Origin: Pyrenophora tritici-repentis
Lineage: Eukaryota > Ascomycota > Dothideomycetes > Pleosporales > Pleosporaceae
DNA length: 64,000 nucleotides
Assembly (NCBI RefSeq): GCF_003171515.1
Contig: NC_089399.1
Coordinates: forward strand, 2,914,001 to 2,978,000
Reading direction: 5' to 3'
Made by a program: the position numbers and the translations under genes. Below are positions 20,825 through 32,830 of the stretch, piece by piece (the stretch's first letter is position 1; each line of letters opens with the position of its first letter). The notes under the pieces were generated by a model that had not been told where the DNA came from, did not search any database, and saw only the letters and a program-made list of their open reading frames with translations.

Positions 20825-22381
20825 TCAAAAGGGGAAGCCACCACCCGGAAACCCGCCCTGGTGGAACTTGAAGTTACCACCGGGGAATCCACCCTGCTTA
20901 AACATAAACTGCTGGCCGCCGAATGGACTACCCTGGAAGGGGTTCCCTTGCTGCTGCTGGCTGTTGTTGGGGTCGTCACCGCGATCGAAACGTTCCTTGA
21001 GTTCGGGATCAGACAGAACCTCGTACGCCTCATTGACCGCGGCCATTTTCTTCTGCGCATCTTCTGGTGTCATGTTGTTTGCGCTTGCCTTGTCTGGGTG
21101 GTACAGCTTTGTGAGTTTGCGGTAGGCCTTCTTGATTGCGCGTTCGTCTGCGTCACGTGTTACGCCAAGAACCTTGTAGTAGTCCTTTGTCTTTGAGCGT
21201 TTGAGAAGGGTCTGTGCTTTTTGGTACATTTCGTTTAGCTTTTGGTGTTGCTGGTGGTGTTCTTTCGCGGCGTCTAGGGTACGGATGCATTCTTCGAAGT
21301 CGTCAGCTTCAAGCTGGCCCTGGGCTTTGTGGAGGAGGCCGTGGAGTGAGTTTGGATTTTTTTGTAGGGCTTCTGTGCAGTATGGAGTTGCTTTCTTCAT
21401 GTTGTTCATTTCGACGTAGGCTTCGCAGGTCATTTCCAGGAGAGTCTGGTAGAGGCCTTGGGGTGAGTTGGCGTAGATGTAGCCCATTTCTGTGTAGTCT
21501 TTGAAGTCTTGCTTTACTTCTTTGAGGAGGCCAGGGTCTTCTTCGCCGCGGTCGATAAGCAGCTTTGAGGCGGTGGCGAATTGCCGCTTCTCGAAGTACT
21601 TGCGAACTTTTTGAATGTCCTTTTCGAGGTTCTTTTCGCGGCGTCGCAGCTTCATGCAGACCTTGGAGTCTGGATCTGACTGCAGACATTGGGCGATGTG
21701 CTTGATTCCTTTCTCGGTTTCACCCAAGGAGTAGAAGGCCATGGCCGAGCTCTGAAGGTGGGGTGTGATGTCGCCAGTGTTGATTTGCAGAAGGTGCTGT
21801 AGATCACTGATTCCTTCTACCACCTCGCCCTTCTCGAAGCGACAGCGTGCCCTGATCTTGCGGATGTCGTATGCGGCGCCTGCCACTACGATGGCGGCGC
21901 CTGCATTTGTAATGCACGAGTCCCAGTCGCCCTTGTCTGCTGCCTCTTGCGCCACCATGGTAGCGCCCTGTGCCTCTTCCAGCTGGGCGATTTCGTCGGG
22001 TTTTCCAGCAGCCTCATAGTCTTTGCGCGCCGCTTCCCAGTCGGCTTTCCGGGCTCTTATCTTGGCACGCTGCACCAGTGCACCCTCAAAGCCAGGCTTC
22101 AGTTCCAGCACCTTGTCAAAGTCATGCTGGGCCTGCGTGGTCCTTCCGATCTGTAGGTAGGCAGCACCACGCCTGAAGTAGGTGAGATAGTTGCGCGGGT
22201 CGCGAGAGATGGCTATATCGAAATACGTAAGGGCGTCTTGGGTGTTTCCGGTAGCGAGTTGTACACTGGCGTCCTTGATAAGTTGGGACACGGGTGTATC
22301 GGCGGGTACGTCTGCGGCCGATAATGCACTTGCGGCGAGAGGTAGCAGCCCTAGGGCGAGCGAGGACAGTCGGAGTATCAT
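20825..22381 (-). CDS. ER-lumenal TPR/J-domain co-chaperone (DNAJC3/p58IPK-like)
   Basis: Intronless, 518 aa, starting MILRLSSLALGLLPLAASA, a signal peptide. The frame continues 28 codons upstream but this ATG gives the secretory start. It acts with the ER Hsp70 (BiP/Kar2) in folding and the unfolded-protein response. Tandem TPR repeats fill about residues 35-390 (GNTQDALTYFDIAISRDPRN and later copies). The C-terminal J domain (about 400-465) has DYYKVLGV and the essential LYHPDKAS. A Gln/Gly/Phe/Pro-rich tail follows (GGFPGGNFKFHQGGFPGG). Domain order matches vertebrate DNAJC3. Divergent from the GH5 gene, with about 330 bp between starts. Confidence 0.9.
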   Translation of the reverse strand: MILRLSSLALGLLPLAASALSAADVPADTPVSQLIKDASVQLATGNTQDALTYFDIAISRDPRNYLTYFRRGAAYLQIGRTTQAQHDFDKVLELKPGFEGALVQRAKIRARKADWEAARKDYEAAGKPDEIAQLEEAQGATMVAQEAADKGDWDSCITNAGAAIVVAGAAYDIRKIRARCRFEKGEVVEGISDLQHLLQINTGDITPHLQSSAMAFYSLGETEKGIKHIAQCLQSDPDSKVCMKLRRREKNLEKDIQKVRKYFEKRQFATASKLLIDRGEEDPGLLKEVKQDFKDYTEMGYIYANSPQGLYQTLLEMTCEAYVEMNNMKKATPYCTEALQKNPNSLHGLLHKAQGQLEADDFEECIRTLDAAKEHHQQHQKLNEMYQKAQTLLKRSKTKDYYKVLGVTRDADERAIKKAYRKLTKLYHPDKASANNMTPEDAQKKMAAVNEAYEVLSDPELKERFDRGDDPNNSQQQQGNPFQGSPFGGQQFMFKQGGFPGGNFKFHQGGFPGGGFPF

Positions 22382-22709
22382 GTTGCGCTGGTGATGGATG
22401 CGATGGAGTATTGAGCGAGTGGCGTTTGGTGATATGGAATCAGATGGTCTGCGCAGCGAAACCACGGCAGGTGCGATTACTGAGTCATAGGAGGAGCGGT
22501 TCAGGGTCTTTATTTATGCGGCCGTTTGAATGTTTGCAACTTGTCCTCAATGCCCGCCGATTGATTGCGGCGCGCTAACCCCGGATCGGCTAATGCGAGC
22601 AGCAGGGATGCCGTTGGATGATGACATACCCCGGCAAGTGACAAGCGCATTCCTCTGAACTTAACATCTGTCTCCCTTACACTCAACACCTGGATCACCC
22701 TTGCCGATA

Positions 22710-25079
22710 ATGTCTTCGATCCGGCTGCGAATTGACGGACGGATATTCCGCGACCCTCAGAACCGTGAAGTTACCCTACACGGCATCAACTGTGCAGCAG
22801 ACGCCAAGTTCCCTGCGTCTCCCAATCAGCCTTCACACGTGCCAGACAACTTCTTCGATGGCGACAACGTTTCTTTCGTAAACCGACCGTTTTCTCTGCA
22901 GGATGCGGGGACACATTTCTCGCGATTGCGTAGTTGGGGCTACAACACAATCCGCTACATTTTCACATGGGAAGCCATAGAGCATACTGGGCCCGGAAAG
23001 TACGATGAAGAGTGGATAGATCACACAATCGCCGTGTTGCGTAAAGCGAAGGAATATGGCTTCTATATCTTCATGGATCCGCATCAGGACGTCGTAGGTA
23101 GCATTCCAATGTACATATATGGCTCCTTTCTAATGCACTTTGCAGTGGTCGCGATTCTCTGGAGGCTCTGGTGCACCTATGTGGACGCTGTACGCCTGTG
23201 GCCTAGATCCCGAGCACTTCGCCGTTACAGAAGCCGCGCTTGTCCAAAATACATATCCCGAACCTGCGAACTACCCCAAGATGATATGGGCCACCAACTA
23301 CACACGTTTAGCATGTCAAGTCATGTGGACAATCTTTTTTGGTGGTAGGGACTTTGCGCCCAAGGCCATCATCGACGGAAAAAATATACAGGACTACTTG
23401 CAAGAACACTACCTTGGGTCATGTGAACACCTTGCGAAACGGATACGCGACGCAGGTGACCTTTGGCACGACCCAATCGTGGGGTGGGAAAGCATGAACG
23501 AGCCCAACCGGGGACTGATTAGCTACCAGGATATCACTCAGATACCGAGCGAGCAGAAGTTGCAGAAGGGTACGTCACCCACTGCGTGGCAAGCCATTCT
23601 TACCGGATCGGGAAGAGCTTGCGAGATCTCAACATGGGACTTTGGTGGTCTCGGCCCCTATAAGAGTGGCTCGGTCCTGGTGGACCCCGAAGGAACCATG
23701 GCGTGGTTATCAAAAGACTGTGACGATACTAAATACGGCTGGAAGCGCGATCCCGGGTGGCGATTGGGCGAGTGCTTGTGGGCTCAACACGGCGTATGGG
23801 ATCCCAAAACTGATACAGTCCTGAAGAAAGATTACTTTGGAGTCGACCCCAAGAACGGTGCCAAGATTGACTACGAGTACTTTACCAACCATTACTGGCT
23901 GCCGCATTACCGTGCGTACAGCAAAATGGTCAAATCAATCTTCCCGGACTCGTTGATGTTTTTCCAGCCACCGGTGTTGGAGATTCCTCCTACGATCAAG
24001 GGTACCGAGGACGACGACCCCAACATCATCTTCTCCCCGCATTTCTATGACGGCATCACGCTCATAACTAAGAAATGGAACCGGGTATGGAATGTGGATG
24101 TGTTTGGTGTGCTGCGGGGAAAGTATCTGACGCCAGCTCTTGCCATCAAGATTGGCGAGAGTGCGATTAGAAATTGCTTCTCCCATCAGCTCAAGGCAAT
24201 CCGGGATGAGGGCACAGAGTACATGGGGGTTCACCCCTGCGTCTTTACCGAGATTGGTATTCCATATGACATGGACGACAAGTATGCATACAAGACTGGC
24301 AACTACAGCAGCCAAATAGCAGCGCTAGATGCCAATCATTTTGCACTGGAGGATAGCAAGGCTAATGGGTTTGCGTTGTGGACCTATGTGGTTAATGTAA
24401 GTCATGTTGAAATTCTGGCTTAACAAGACTGACGTGTGCTTAGAACTGCCATTACTGGGGTGACATGTGGAATGGCGAGGACTTGTCCATCTATTCCCAA
24501 GACGACCAGGCGGTTCCTGCGGGTCCCTTCCCACCAGCTGCATCTCGTGCATCTCTTGATACTAGTTCGCCGACGTTTTCGAAATCTCAATCGGCTGATA
24601 CTGCTAGCATTACCCCTTCCAACATACAAAAGACAGTGTCCTCGGAACAGATGAGTCCGAAAAATGACGAGGGTGATGTCCGTGGGTTACGCGCGGCAGA
24701 AGCCTTCATTCGACCTACGCCTATTGTAGTGCATGGAGACATCTCATCGTACGGCTTCGACCTGAGGTACTGCACATTCAAGCTTGCGCTTTCAGCGCCG
24801 AGCTCGACATCAGAGGACGCACCCACAGTTTGCTACCTTCCCGAATTTCACTTCCCATCCGGCCAAACCAGTGTCGAAGTCAGCGGTGGCAAGTGGGCAA
24901 TTACGTCGGAAGAGACCAATGGTGCGTTGCAGCAGACACTGCGGTGGTGGCATGCAGCAGGCGACCAGAGCATTACTGTCAAGGGAATGGTGCGGAAGCC
25001 GGGAAATGCACTAGGCACAGAAGATGACGAAGGGGGCTACCTACAGCAGTATTCCAGCCAGATTTGCACTGTTATGTAG
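22710..25079 (+). CDS. GH5 glycosidase, sterylglucosidase/EGCase-related type
   Basis: CDS join(22710..23093,23146..24396,24444..25079), 756 aa. Introns of 52 nt (GTAGGT to TTGCAG) and 47 nt (GTAAGT to GCTTAG) are supported by restored family blocks: DPHQDV joins WSRFSGGSGAP and WTYVVN joins NCHYWGDMWNGEDL. The glycoside hydrolase family 5 fold has the proton donor in WESMNEPNRG (Glu near 247) and the nucleophile in VFTEIGIPYD (Glu near 497). Long insertions and a C-terminal beta domain match fungal EGCrP/steryl-glucosidase (GH5_12) enzymes, which hydrolyse glucosylceramide or steryl glucosides intracellularly. No signal peptide, consistent with that. Substrate is inferred, not proven. Confidence 0.88.
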
Positions 25080-25707
25080 AGCGGCGAGGTTGATGATGCT
25101 GGGCTATGGTGTTGCGGGGAATTTGGACCAATGCACGGTGATGCAATGTCATGTTATGGTCAGGTCACACCGTCAGCTTTTTTAATGCATCTGATTACTC
25201 TCGGCAAAGTTGAACGTCAGACAAGGCGATTGTTTCTGTACGGCGTCAAGGGATAGGCGGGCTGGGACTGGGCATTGTATATAGGACAAGTTGGATTAAA
25301 TGCATTGGGGAAAGTGAAAGTCGTTGCCTGGCGGGTGGAAGCAGCTGACATCGCGTCGGCGCGACAAAGCGCGTTTGTGGAACGTGCAAGCAGCTGCAAC
25401 TCTTGTGATAATAAGGCTGGTCTCCTGTCGGAATCCATCGAAGCAACGTGCGCCACGTTTGACGAGCCTGGGTCATATAATCTGCGGTTCCACGCTACAC
25501 CGCCATATTCTTTGGTTTGTCCCAGACCTTGAGCGCCAAACCTTCTCCGACCACTACCCTTGTCAACTTCATCTTCCGCTTTCAGCAACTCCCGCCCGGA
25601 ACAATCTGCGACACGGAAACGGAATTCGATAAGACTAGGCACAAGACGCAACTTAGATTGCTAGACCGTCACGTACACCCCATCGAGGCTAGACGAGCCG
25701 ACTCGAG
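25080..25707. other. Intergenic, promoter of exportin gene
   Basis: 628 bp. Short ORFs on both strands lack domains. Presumably the 3' end of the GH5 gene and the promoter/leader of the exportin gene. Confidence 0.4.
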
Positions 25708-28700
25708 ATGGATGCTGGGGCACAGCAAGCCCCGCGAGAAGCTGTCACAAATGGCGGCGACGGCGGCGCCCAACACCAGCACGCCAATGGCAGCAACGAC
25801 TCGGATCTATCGCAAGTGCTAGAGGCCCTGCAGGCCATCTACGCACCCTCTTCGAGCAATGACACGCGACGTCAGGCTACCGAATACCTCGAGCAGGCCA
25901 AGCGGCACCCTGAAGCGCCCTCACATGGTCACACCCTCGCGCACGATCACTCACAACCCGCCCAACTTCGCTACTATGGCCTTACAATGCTGGAGTACTC
26001 GATCAAGTACAGCTGGGAAGACTTTTCCGATCAGCAGGCAATGGTACTGCGAGGCTATGCCATTGACCTCGCCCAGAACGTCGACGAGAGCGATCCCGTC
26101 TACATCAGGAACAAGGTCGCCCAGATGTGGACTGAGATTGCAAAGAGGAGTTGGGGCGCCGAATGGCTAGACATGGACGAGCAACTCGTTGCGCTATGGA
26201 CGACGTCATTGCACCACCAAGCCGTTGTGCTATACGTCCTGGAGACGCTGTCGGAAGAGGTCTTCAACCGCGAGGACGCCACCGCAGGTCTAAGGGGCAG
26301 TGATCTGGGACGGGCATGTGTCGAAATCTTTACACCGCTCGCTGTCATACAAGAGCAGCTACCGACAAGGGAAAAGAGCCTGGAGGTGCGCTGCGGAGAC
26401 GAAGGATGGCTTAAGAGGCTGTGCAACAACTTGGGCTGGTGTATGGGTCAAGACTACAATCAAGAAAACATAAAGGCAAGCGCGGTGAAGACCATGCATG
26501 CGCTCAGGGCGGCTATGCCGTGGATCATGCCCAAGGCTATTGCGGCCACCCAAGTCATTGAGGCTGTCTGCAAAGCCCTTGCCACTCCAGTTGTAGAAAT
26601 GCAAATTGTACGTGGAGACATGAAGAGTACCAGCATCGTTGCTAATAGGATATAGGCCGCCGTAGAGACACTGCAAGCCATCTACAACCGAACCCACCTA
26701 CACGATGACGAGTTTGTGGCGCTGGTATGTCCCATGTTTACACCGGGAAGCGTATCGCTCGTGCGGGAAGTATACAACTGGACGCTCGCCGACATGAACG
26801 TCAATGACATCGATGACCAGAAATACATGCTTTGCAAGAGGCTCTCTGAAGTAAGCACCCTAACAATCTTGACCCACTCCTGAAGTCTGACCATAATCAC
26901 AGTTGGCCAACAGTCTCGGCCTCTCCATCGAACAAAAGCCGCAGTCTATTCCTGACGGCAGCGATCTGGCAGGTGTATTTGGATTTCTCTATGACATCAT
27001 GCGTAACCCCAGCCTCGTTGTCTCGATACCGGTACTCCACTGTTGGACCAAGTTGCTACGATCGAGCATTGTCCGGGACTCTGATGTTGTCAATTCCATG
27101 GTTGGCGGCCTCCTCGAGACCTGTTGTGCGCGACTAATTCGATATGAATCCCTCCCTGAAGATACTGAAGACATCACATTGCAGTTCCTGAATGAAGACA
27201 TTGACACCGTCCCCGAGCGCCATGCCTTCCTCGGCAACTATCGCCGTTTCTGCGCAGAAGTAATCGAAGTACTAGTCCGCAAGACCCCGGTCGAAGCAAT
27301 GGAGCACATCCTTGCTCAAGCAACAAGCATGCTGCAAAACCTATACCGCGATCAGCCTGCGTTCCAGCGTCAAACCTTCACCAAGAATTCGTACCAGGTT
27401 CTTCAGGTAGACGCCCAAGTCACCGTCATCGAGGCCGCTCTCAAGGGCTACATGAAGTGGCAACAAAGCACAGGAGAAGAAGGGCTAGAGAACGATGAGA
27501 CGCGTCACCAACTAGAAAACTCCCTCGAACAATGGGGCAGGCAAATACTGCAGGCACAATTCGAAGACCCTGAAGTGGCTAGGAAGATCATTTCCCTGAC
27601 GGCGACGCTCTCCACAAAGGCTCTCGGTGATCGGCCGGGCTTTGCGCTAACCTTCCTAGAGTACATGCTCACGATTCGTCTAGCAGACGACACCAACTAC
27701 CCGCACTACTCGGATGCAGTAAAAGACTTGGAGCGTATATGCAGCTTGGAGATGCAGAAACTTGCGATGAAGTTTGCCGATGACTTTATGAACGTCTACG
27801 ACCAATTAGAAGCCAAGGTCAATGAGATGATTAATGACCCCACGACTGACGAGCGGCAACGCATGGCATACTCTGCTTTTCTTTTCATCATCATACATAG
27901 ATGTACCACCCTAGAGCGAAGCGTCCAGGAAGAGCGCATGCGGCAAATGCTGAACCGCGTAAAGGATGCGTGGCGCAACGATGAGTTTACCGAGGCCATT
28001 TCTTCGTTTCAGTCTTTCTGTACCGCCTTGGGCATGGGCCAATTGCCCGAATTCTTGTCTTTGAACAACTTTCGGGGTGTTCAGGACTGGTCTCAACAGT
28101 CTCTGCCCGGTGAAGGGCAGATTTTGCAGGCCAACATTCTCGAGCGCTCACAGCATCTGCCACTGCGACTCACAAAAACCCTACTTGCAGCCTCGACCGA
28201 GAAGCTACGCGATGGCACCCCTGCGTATGAAACTGCTGCCTTACTGTGGTCCGAAGCGATACCCGTTCTGCTACCAAACCTGCTTCAGCTTGTAAGCCAC
28301 GCGCAAGCGTTCAACGACATCGACAGCAACTGGTCTCACCTGCCGGTTGACCTGCAGCAAGTCATCCGAAAGGTGTTGACGGATCGTTTCTGGCAAGCTG
28401 GTATATCGACGGAGAGCAGAGATGACTTCTTCGCCAGAGTGAGCGGTTCAAAATCAACATTTGAAGGATTTGCATCAACAGTGCGTGGTACAGTACGGCA
28501 GATTAGGGAGAGCTCGTACTACATCCTTTACTCACTAACGCGATTCCGAGACTTCTTTTACGGCATTCAAGATCTCCCGGGACCGTTGAGTCAAGCACTA
28601 TTTGGACACGCTGGCGCACTGACTGCGCATCATTTGTCTGTTCTACTAACAGTGTCTACACATCTAATTGAAGGATGCCCAGCCCAATTACGGCCGCAGT

Positions 28701-29634
28701 TTCTACCGCCCATGATCCAAGGACTTTTCCGCGAGCTCGATCGCAAAATCAGCACTGAGTGGAATGAGGTTGCCAAACAAGTGGCAGAGTCTGGGGACAA
28801 TGACAACTTGACGGATGAGATGAAGACTGAAAGCATATTACGCCAGCTCACGTATTCGTCCGTCTCACTTGTCGCTGTCCTACTCGATTCACGACAGGGT
28901 CAGTTTTTTCCTTTGAACTTTGCGATTATCACCAAGCATTGCTTTTGTTGTGATTACTTTACGCTCCATCTCTGGTCGTTCATAAATCTAACGAGTACAC
29001 AGAGTTTGCCCGACATGACGAGTCCGGTCGAAAAGAGGCCAACGCACCGCCAATGTGCGACTTCATCTTGGCAACACCCTCTGTTCTCGAACCGATCCTA
29101 CTGTTTTGCAACTCAACTGTGCGAGTACGCGACACGCGATCAGTCGTTACCATTGTTCGCGTTCTGCGTACCCTGCTACCGCGTTTCAAGGAGCAATCAC
29201 CCATCCGCGAATACTTCTGCAACGACATACTCAAGTCAGCCATTACCTCCCTCCACGAGCCATACTTTGTCGATTGCCAAAAGGAACTCGCCTCTCTCAT
29301 TGCGGGCATCATTCACTTGGATGATGATAGTCCTCGCTCCATCATCCTGTCTCTACCAGGCATGGGCGATCAGTATCGTGTAGATCGTCGTCTTGCCAAA
29401 CTTCGTAGCGCGAACCGCCAAGATGAGCGTATGCAGCGCAGTATTGTGCTTGATCTTCTTAGCAGTATCAAGGGCGTGAGTATTCACGAGCAAGGCAAGA
29501 TCCAACGGCCCAAGACCAAAGGCAGAACAGTTATGATGGAGCAGTATATGAGCGTCGATCAGCAACAGCCTTCTATCGTTAGGGGGACTAGTCCCGGACT
29601 GGCAGGCGTGGCTGACATGTTCGGGGAGTCCTAG
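25708..29634 (+). CDS. MSN5: Exportin-5/Msn5-type karyopherin
   Basis: CDS join(25708..26607,26656..26850,26903..28898,29003..29634), 1240 aa, close to the usual exportin-5 length. Importin-beta-family HEAT-repeat receptor that exports cargo (phosphoproteins in yeast, RNA in animals) from the nucleus with Ran-GTP. The introns are 48, 52, 52-like and 104 nt in size class, all GT-AG; the last one joins LLDSRQ to EFARHDESGRKEAN. The N-terminal importin-beta N region includes RYYGLTMLEYSIKYSWEDF and VYIRNKVAQMWTEIAKRSWG. Helical repeats follow throughout. The C-terminal LHEPYFVDCQKELASLIAGI and SLPGM are typical. The assignment to exportin-5 rather than another karyopherin rests on the N-terminal block and the ending. 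Confidence 0.88.
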
Positions 29635-30612
29635 AGAGACAGACACCACATGAGGTATGATTCCCATGGCGGGAACGTCTTGGATATGAACCAACGGCGG
29701 ACACGGACTAGACAAGGGAAAAGTGCGGAATTGGGGATTGCTAGGTGTAATGGGACAGGCCGACGAATATATTGGCAAACGTTTGGAGGAACGGGTAACA
29801 ATTCCCATGTGCGTGTTGTTATGAAGCAAAACACTTTGAGTGCAGGGGAGGAGAATTAACAGAAGCAAGCCGTTTCTATCGCAGAATTGGCGCACAAGAC
29901 TGAAGGCAATATGAGAAGGACTGAGTATCAACACAGTCCTTTTCTCGCTGTTCATCGTATTATGTTCTCTCGCTTACGCCAAGTTGCGTTAGTATCCAAA
30001 GGAAATTAAGGCTTCGTGTTGGAACCCACCTCGCCTCATCACGTGTCCAAGCAAGCCTTGGCTCGGCCCCATCTCTACCATGTCGGACTTGTGCAGATGT
30101 TGATAGTCGAGAATACATGTAATACTGCCACGGCTTGCGGCGTTGCAGTTGCGCGTCGCATGATATCAGTTGAAATTAGGAAAAAGAGAAGAACCATACG
30201 CGTTCCGTGTTTCTGCCCCTATCTTAGCGGACTTGTAAATCGTACGCATGTTTCTCTAGTAGTGATATGGAATCGAAGACTGACGCGAAAAACAGAAGGA
30301 ACACATGGATACTGCTAAGGCTGGGCAGTTTACGGTACCTTGCGTTACTGTGGGGTCGTTTCGAAATGTTGGCCTCGACAAGTCAGCCTATGACTACTAT
30401 AGAAAGCGATGCCTGTGTAAATCCTAGATTGGGAAAGTAACGCGTTGTAGAATGACGTCCTCATGGACAAAACGCATGGTGATCGTACCGAGTACCAGTC
30501 TTACCCCAGCGCCTTTGGAACGTATAAATAGCGTAGTTAGAGTCCCAACTAGATATCCTTCCAAACTGCACTTCGCTATCACTACACACATATACACAGT
30601 ATCTCTCTCTCT
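29635..30612. other. Intergenic and first duplicated promoter
   Basis: 978 bp. The segment from about 30040 onward is the upstream half of a tandemly duplicated unit (see the repeat entry). It includes TATAAATA at 30523-30530, 83 bp before the ATG of the first secreted-protein gene. Confidence 0.5.
30523..30530 (+). promoter_or_regulatory. TATA box, secreted-protein gene copy 1
   Basis: TATAAATA 83 bp before the ATG, within the duplicated promoter. The equivalent position in copy 2 (31470-31477) is TATGAATA. Confidence 0.55.
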
Positions 30613-30907
30613 ATGCGTCTCACTATCCTTCTCCCCGCCGTCCTTATCGGCTTAACAGCTGCCGCCGCCACACCAGCCACGCCGGTCCAGGACCCCGAAT
30701 TGCAGCCTAACAGAGTTCGGGACGCGCAAGCCCCCGCACCTAGTGTCAAAGACTGCTGCCCTCCGGGTGGGAAGAAAACGGTTTCTTGCCCCGTGAGTGG
30801 GGGATGCTGGAATGCTTGCCAGCTCAATAATATGGTATGTGACTTTTCCCCTGGCAATCTAGTGTGGGTGCATGCTAACTCTTGACATATAGCCGGACTG
30901 CCGATAG
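30613..30907 (+). CDS. Small secreted six-cysteine protein, copy 1
   Basis: CDS join(30613..30834,30893..30907), 78 aa. The signal peptide MRLTILLPAVLIGLTAAAA is followed by a short Pro/Ala-rich propeptide-like stretch that may end at a dibasic-like Arg-Val-Arg. The 58-nt intron (GTATGT to ATATAG) is in the same place as in copy 2. Its last exon is only 15 nt (Pro-Asp-Cys-Arg-stop) but supplies the sixth Cys. Mature Cys pattern: CC, then C, C, C, C. Tandem paralogue 0.9 kb downstream with the same exon-1 length (222 nt). Family unknown; a candidate effector or antimicrobial-type secreted protein by size and Cys content only. Confidence 0.7.
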
Positions 30908-31557
30908 AAGGCCGACAGAAGATCGGGTGAAGGGATCGGTGGCTGGGGGCTGGGAATTTAAGATGGGTGGTTATGTGGGGATGGACGGGGGGATCATCAT
31001 GGGGGAAGGTCATGTTGGAAGTCACGCTATTTTAATGCTTGTTGCAGCATACGTGGGGACCCAAATCCAATATCATCTTCTATATATCTAGTACTCTGCT
31101 TTTCTATCCTTGGCCATCACCAGCCTGGGTCATAGAATATTTTCACCAACCATCATCTTCAAGGTGGCATGCGTGCTGGTAGTACAGTCGATACCTTGGC
31201 CCAGCTACATCTCCACTATGTCGGAATTGCGTGGATGTACGTACCTAAGTAGGTACAAGAGTACACGTAATAGTGCTGAGGCTGGGCAGCTTACATTACT
31301 GCGGGGCCTCGAAACGCCGCCTTGAACAAATCAGCCTAATTATGACACTACGAGATGATGATGTTGAGTCCGAAATAGGAAAGTGATGCGTTGGAAAATG
31401 ACGTCCTTGTGTGGATAAAGCGCATAGTGATCGTACCGACCAATAGGCTTGTCTAGAGCCTTCAAAAAGTATGAATAGCGCAGAGAAGGTCGTAGCATTA
31501 CTTTTAGGTACCATCTCTGCGAATCTCGCCTTACTATCTCAATTACACACACACACC
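30908..31557. other. Intergenic, second duplicated promoter
   Basis: 650 bp between the paired secreted-protein genes. The second half repeats the promoter blocks of copy 1, with TATGAATA at 31470-31477 in place of TATAAATA. Confidence 0.5.
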
Positions 31558-31862
31558 ATGCGTCTCAGCACCCTTCTTCCCGCCACACTAATCGGTCTAA
31601 CAGCTGCGGCCGCCACCCCGGTCCAGGACTCCAAGATACCATCTAGAGTTCGCGCCGAAAATCCTCTTGAGACTTTCTCATTCTGCTGCCCTGGGAATGA
31701 CATCAAAAATATGAAAAAATACAGTTGTGTCCCTCCTAGGATAGGGGCAAACTGCAGTCCTTGTGCCATTCACAATTTGGTATGTTGTCTTCTTGCTCTT
31801 GGCAATCTAGCTTGGGTGGATACTGATTTTTGTCACAGCCGGATTGCCCGCCTGGATCATAG
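31558..31862 (+). CDS. Small secreted six-cysteine protein, copy 2
   Basis: CDS join(31558..31779,31839..31862), 81 aa. The signal peptide MRLSTLLPATLIGLTAAAA is nearly identical to copy 1, while the mature part has diverged strongly (FSFCCPGNDIKNMKKYSC against KDCCPPGGKKTVSC) with all six Cys kept. The 59-nt intron (GTATGT to TCACAG) is at the same codon; exon 2 reads PDCPPGS. Conservation of signal, Cys and splice sites with a variable surface suggests a functional, fast-changing secreted family. The frame extends upstream without a better start. Confidence 0.7.
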
Positions 31863-32830
31863 CGTTAGCGGGGGAAATGCGATGGGGCTTTGTGTGGGGA
31901 TGGATGGGGAGATGGTGTGGTTGCGGATAGGATGGGTGAAAGTTAAGTCAGGTGCTGCTTCCATATACGTGATGGCACAGCATTTCATCTTGACATCTAT
32001 CTCCAAATATCCGTCGTTCCTCTGCTTTTCTATCCCTGGCCATCAGCGACCCCGGTGGAGGTGTATTTTGATCACCAACCGTTCTTGATGGTATGTATGT
32101 TCGTAGTACGATCGATGGGCGTCCAGTGACTGTCATACGCGAAATCCGCCAAATCTACACCGATAGAGCAACGAAGGACACCACGACTTCCCACTAGTCC
32201 ACTATTTACATACTTGCGTTTCATGATCCCTAAAATTGTTCTAGCCACGCCTAGCAGTCAAACTCATTCTATTTTCCGTCATACCATCCGGACGTCTTCA
32301 AAGGAAGATACAAAGCAGCTTCCGTATTGCTGTTATAATCAGTAATATATCTTCTCACCCACATGTCAATGACATATTGACATACGCTTCGAACTTTCTC
32401 TTCTATAATATCAGGCCAAATGTTAAGGTTACGTTACTACCTTACCAGACCCCTTCCGGCAGCTGCGCGTGCGGACATATCTACAGTGCATGCATCTTTC
32501 ACTTCCCAGCCGCGCAGCCGGGGTACAATGGGCGGGTCGCGACAACCGAAGGCGGAGGTGGCGTACTACTTTAAGTGTGCAGAACCTGTGTGCTGGGAGG
32601 AACGATAACGATCTGTAGGCGCGGTGCCGATCTCCGGGCCGAGCCCCGCTTTCGGTACCACACCTAAAGGGGTTGTATCTGCCGACGTCAGGTGTGTCGC
32701 TAGACTTAGTCCAATGCCGCTTTCTGTTCGTCTTGTGTTGTGTTATTCTCATCACCTCTGCTTCCTTTGGCACACTAATTCGAGAGAAGCACATACATCG
32801 TAGCAAGTGATAACAGGGTCAAGAGCAACA
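31863..32830. other. Intergenic
   Basis: 968 bp: end of the duplicated unit to about 32120, then unassigned sequence. The last 100 bp would be the leader of the oxygenase gene. No further gene supported. Confidence 0.4.

Larger units (their letters stand above)
30040..32120 (+). repeat. Tandem duplication of about 1 kb carrying secreted-protein genes
   Basis: Two diverged head-to-tail units, approximately 30040-31180 and 31180-32120. Shared order: ATGTCGGA-T-G block, GGCTGGGCAG block, AATGACGTCCT block, GTGATCGTACCGA block, TATA-like box, signal-peptide exon, intron, 3' CTGCTTTTCTATCC block. Boundaries are approximate because the copies are diverged. Confidence 0.65.

Noticed and set aside
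29353..29955. Minus-strand ORF overlapping the exportin 3' end
   Set aside because: Antisense to a strongly supported exon and without a domain.
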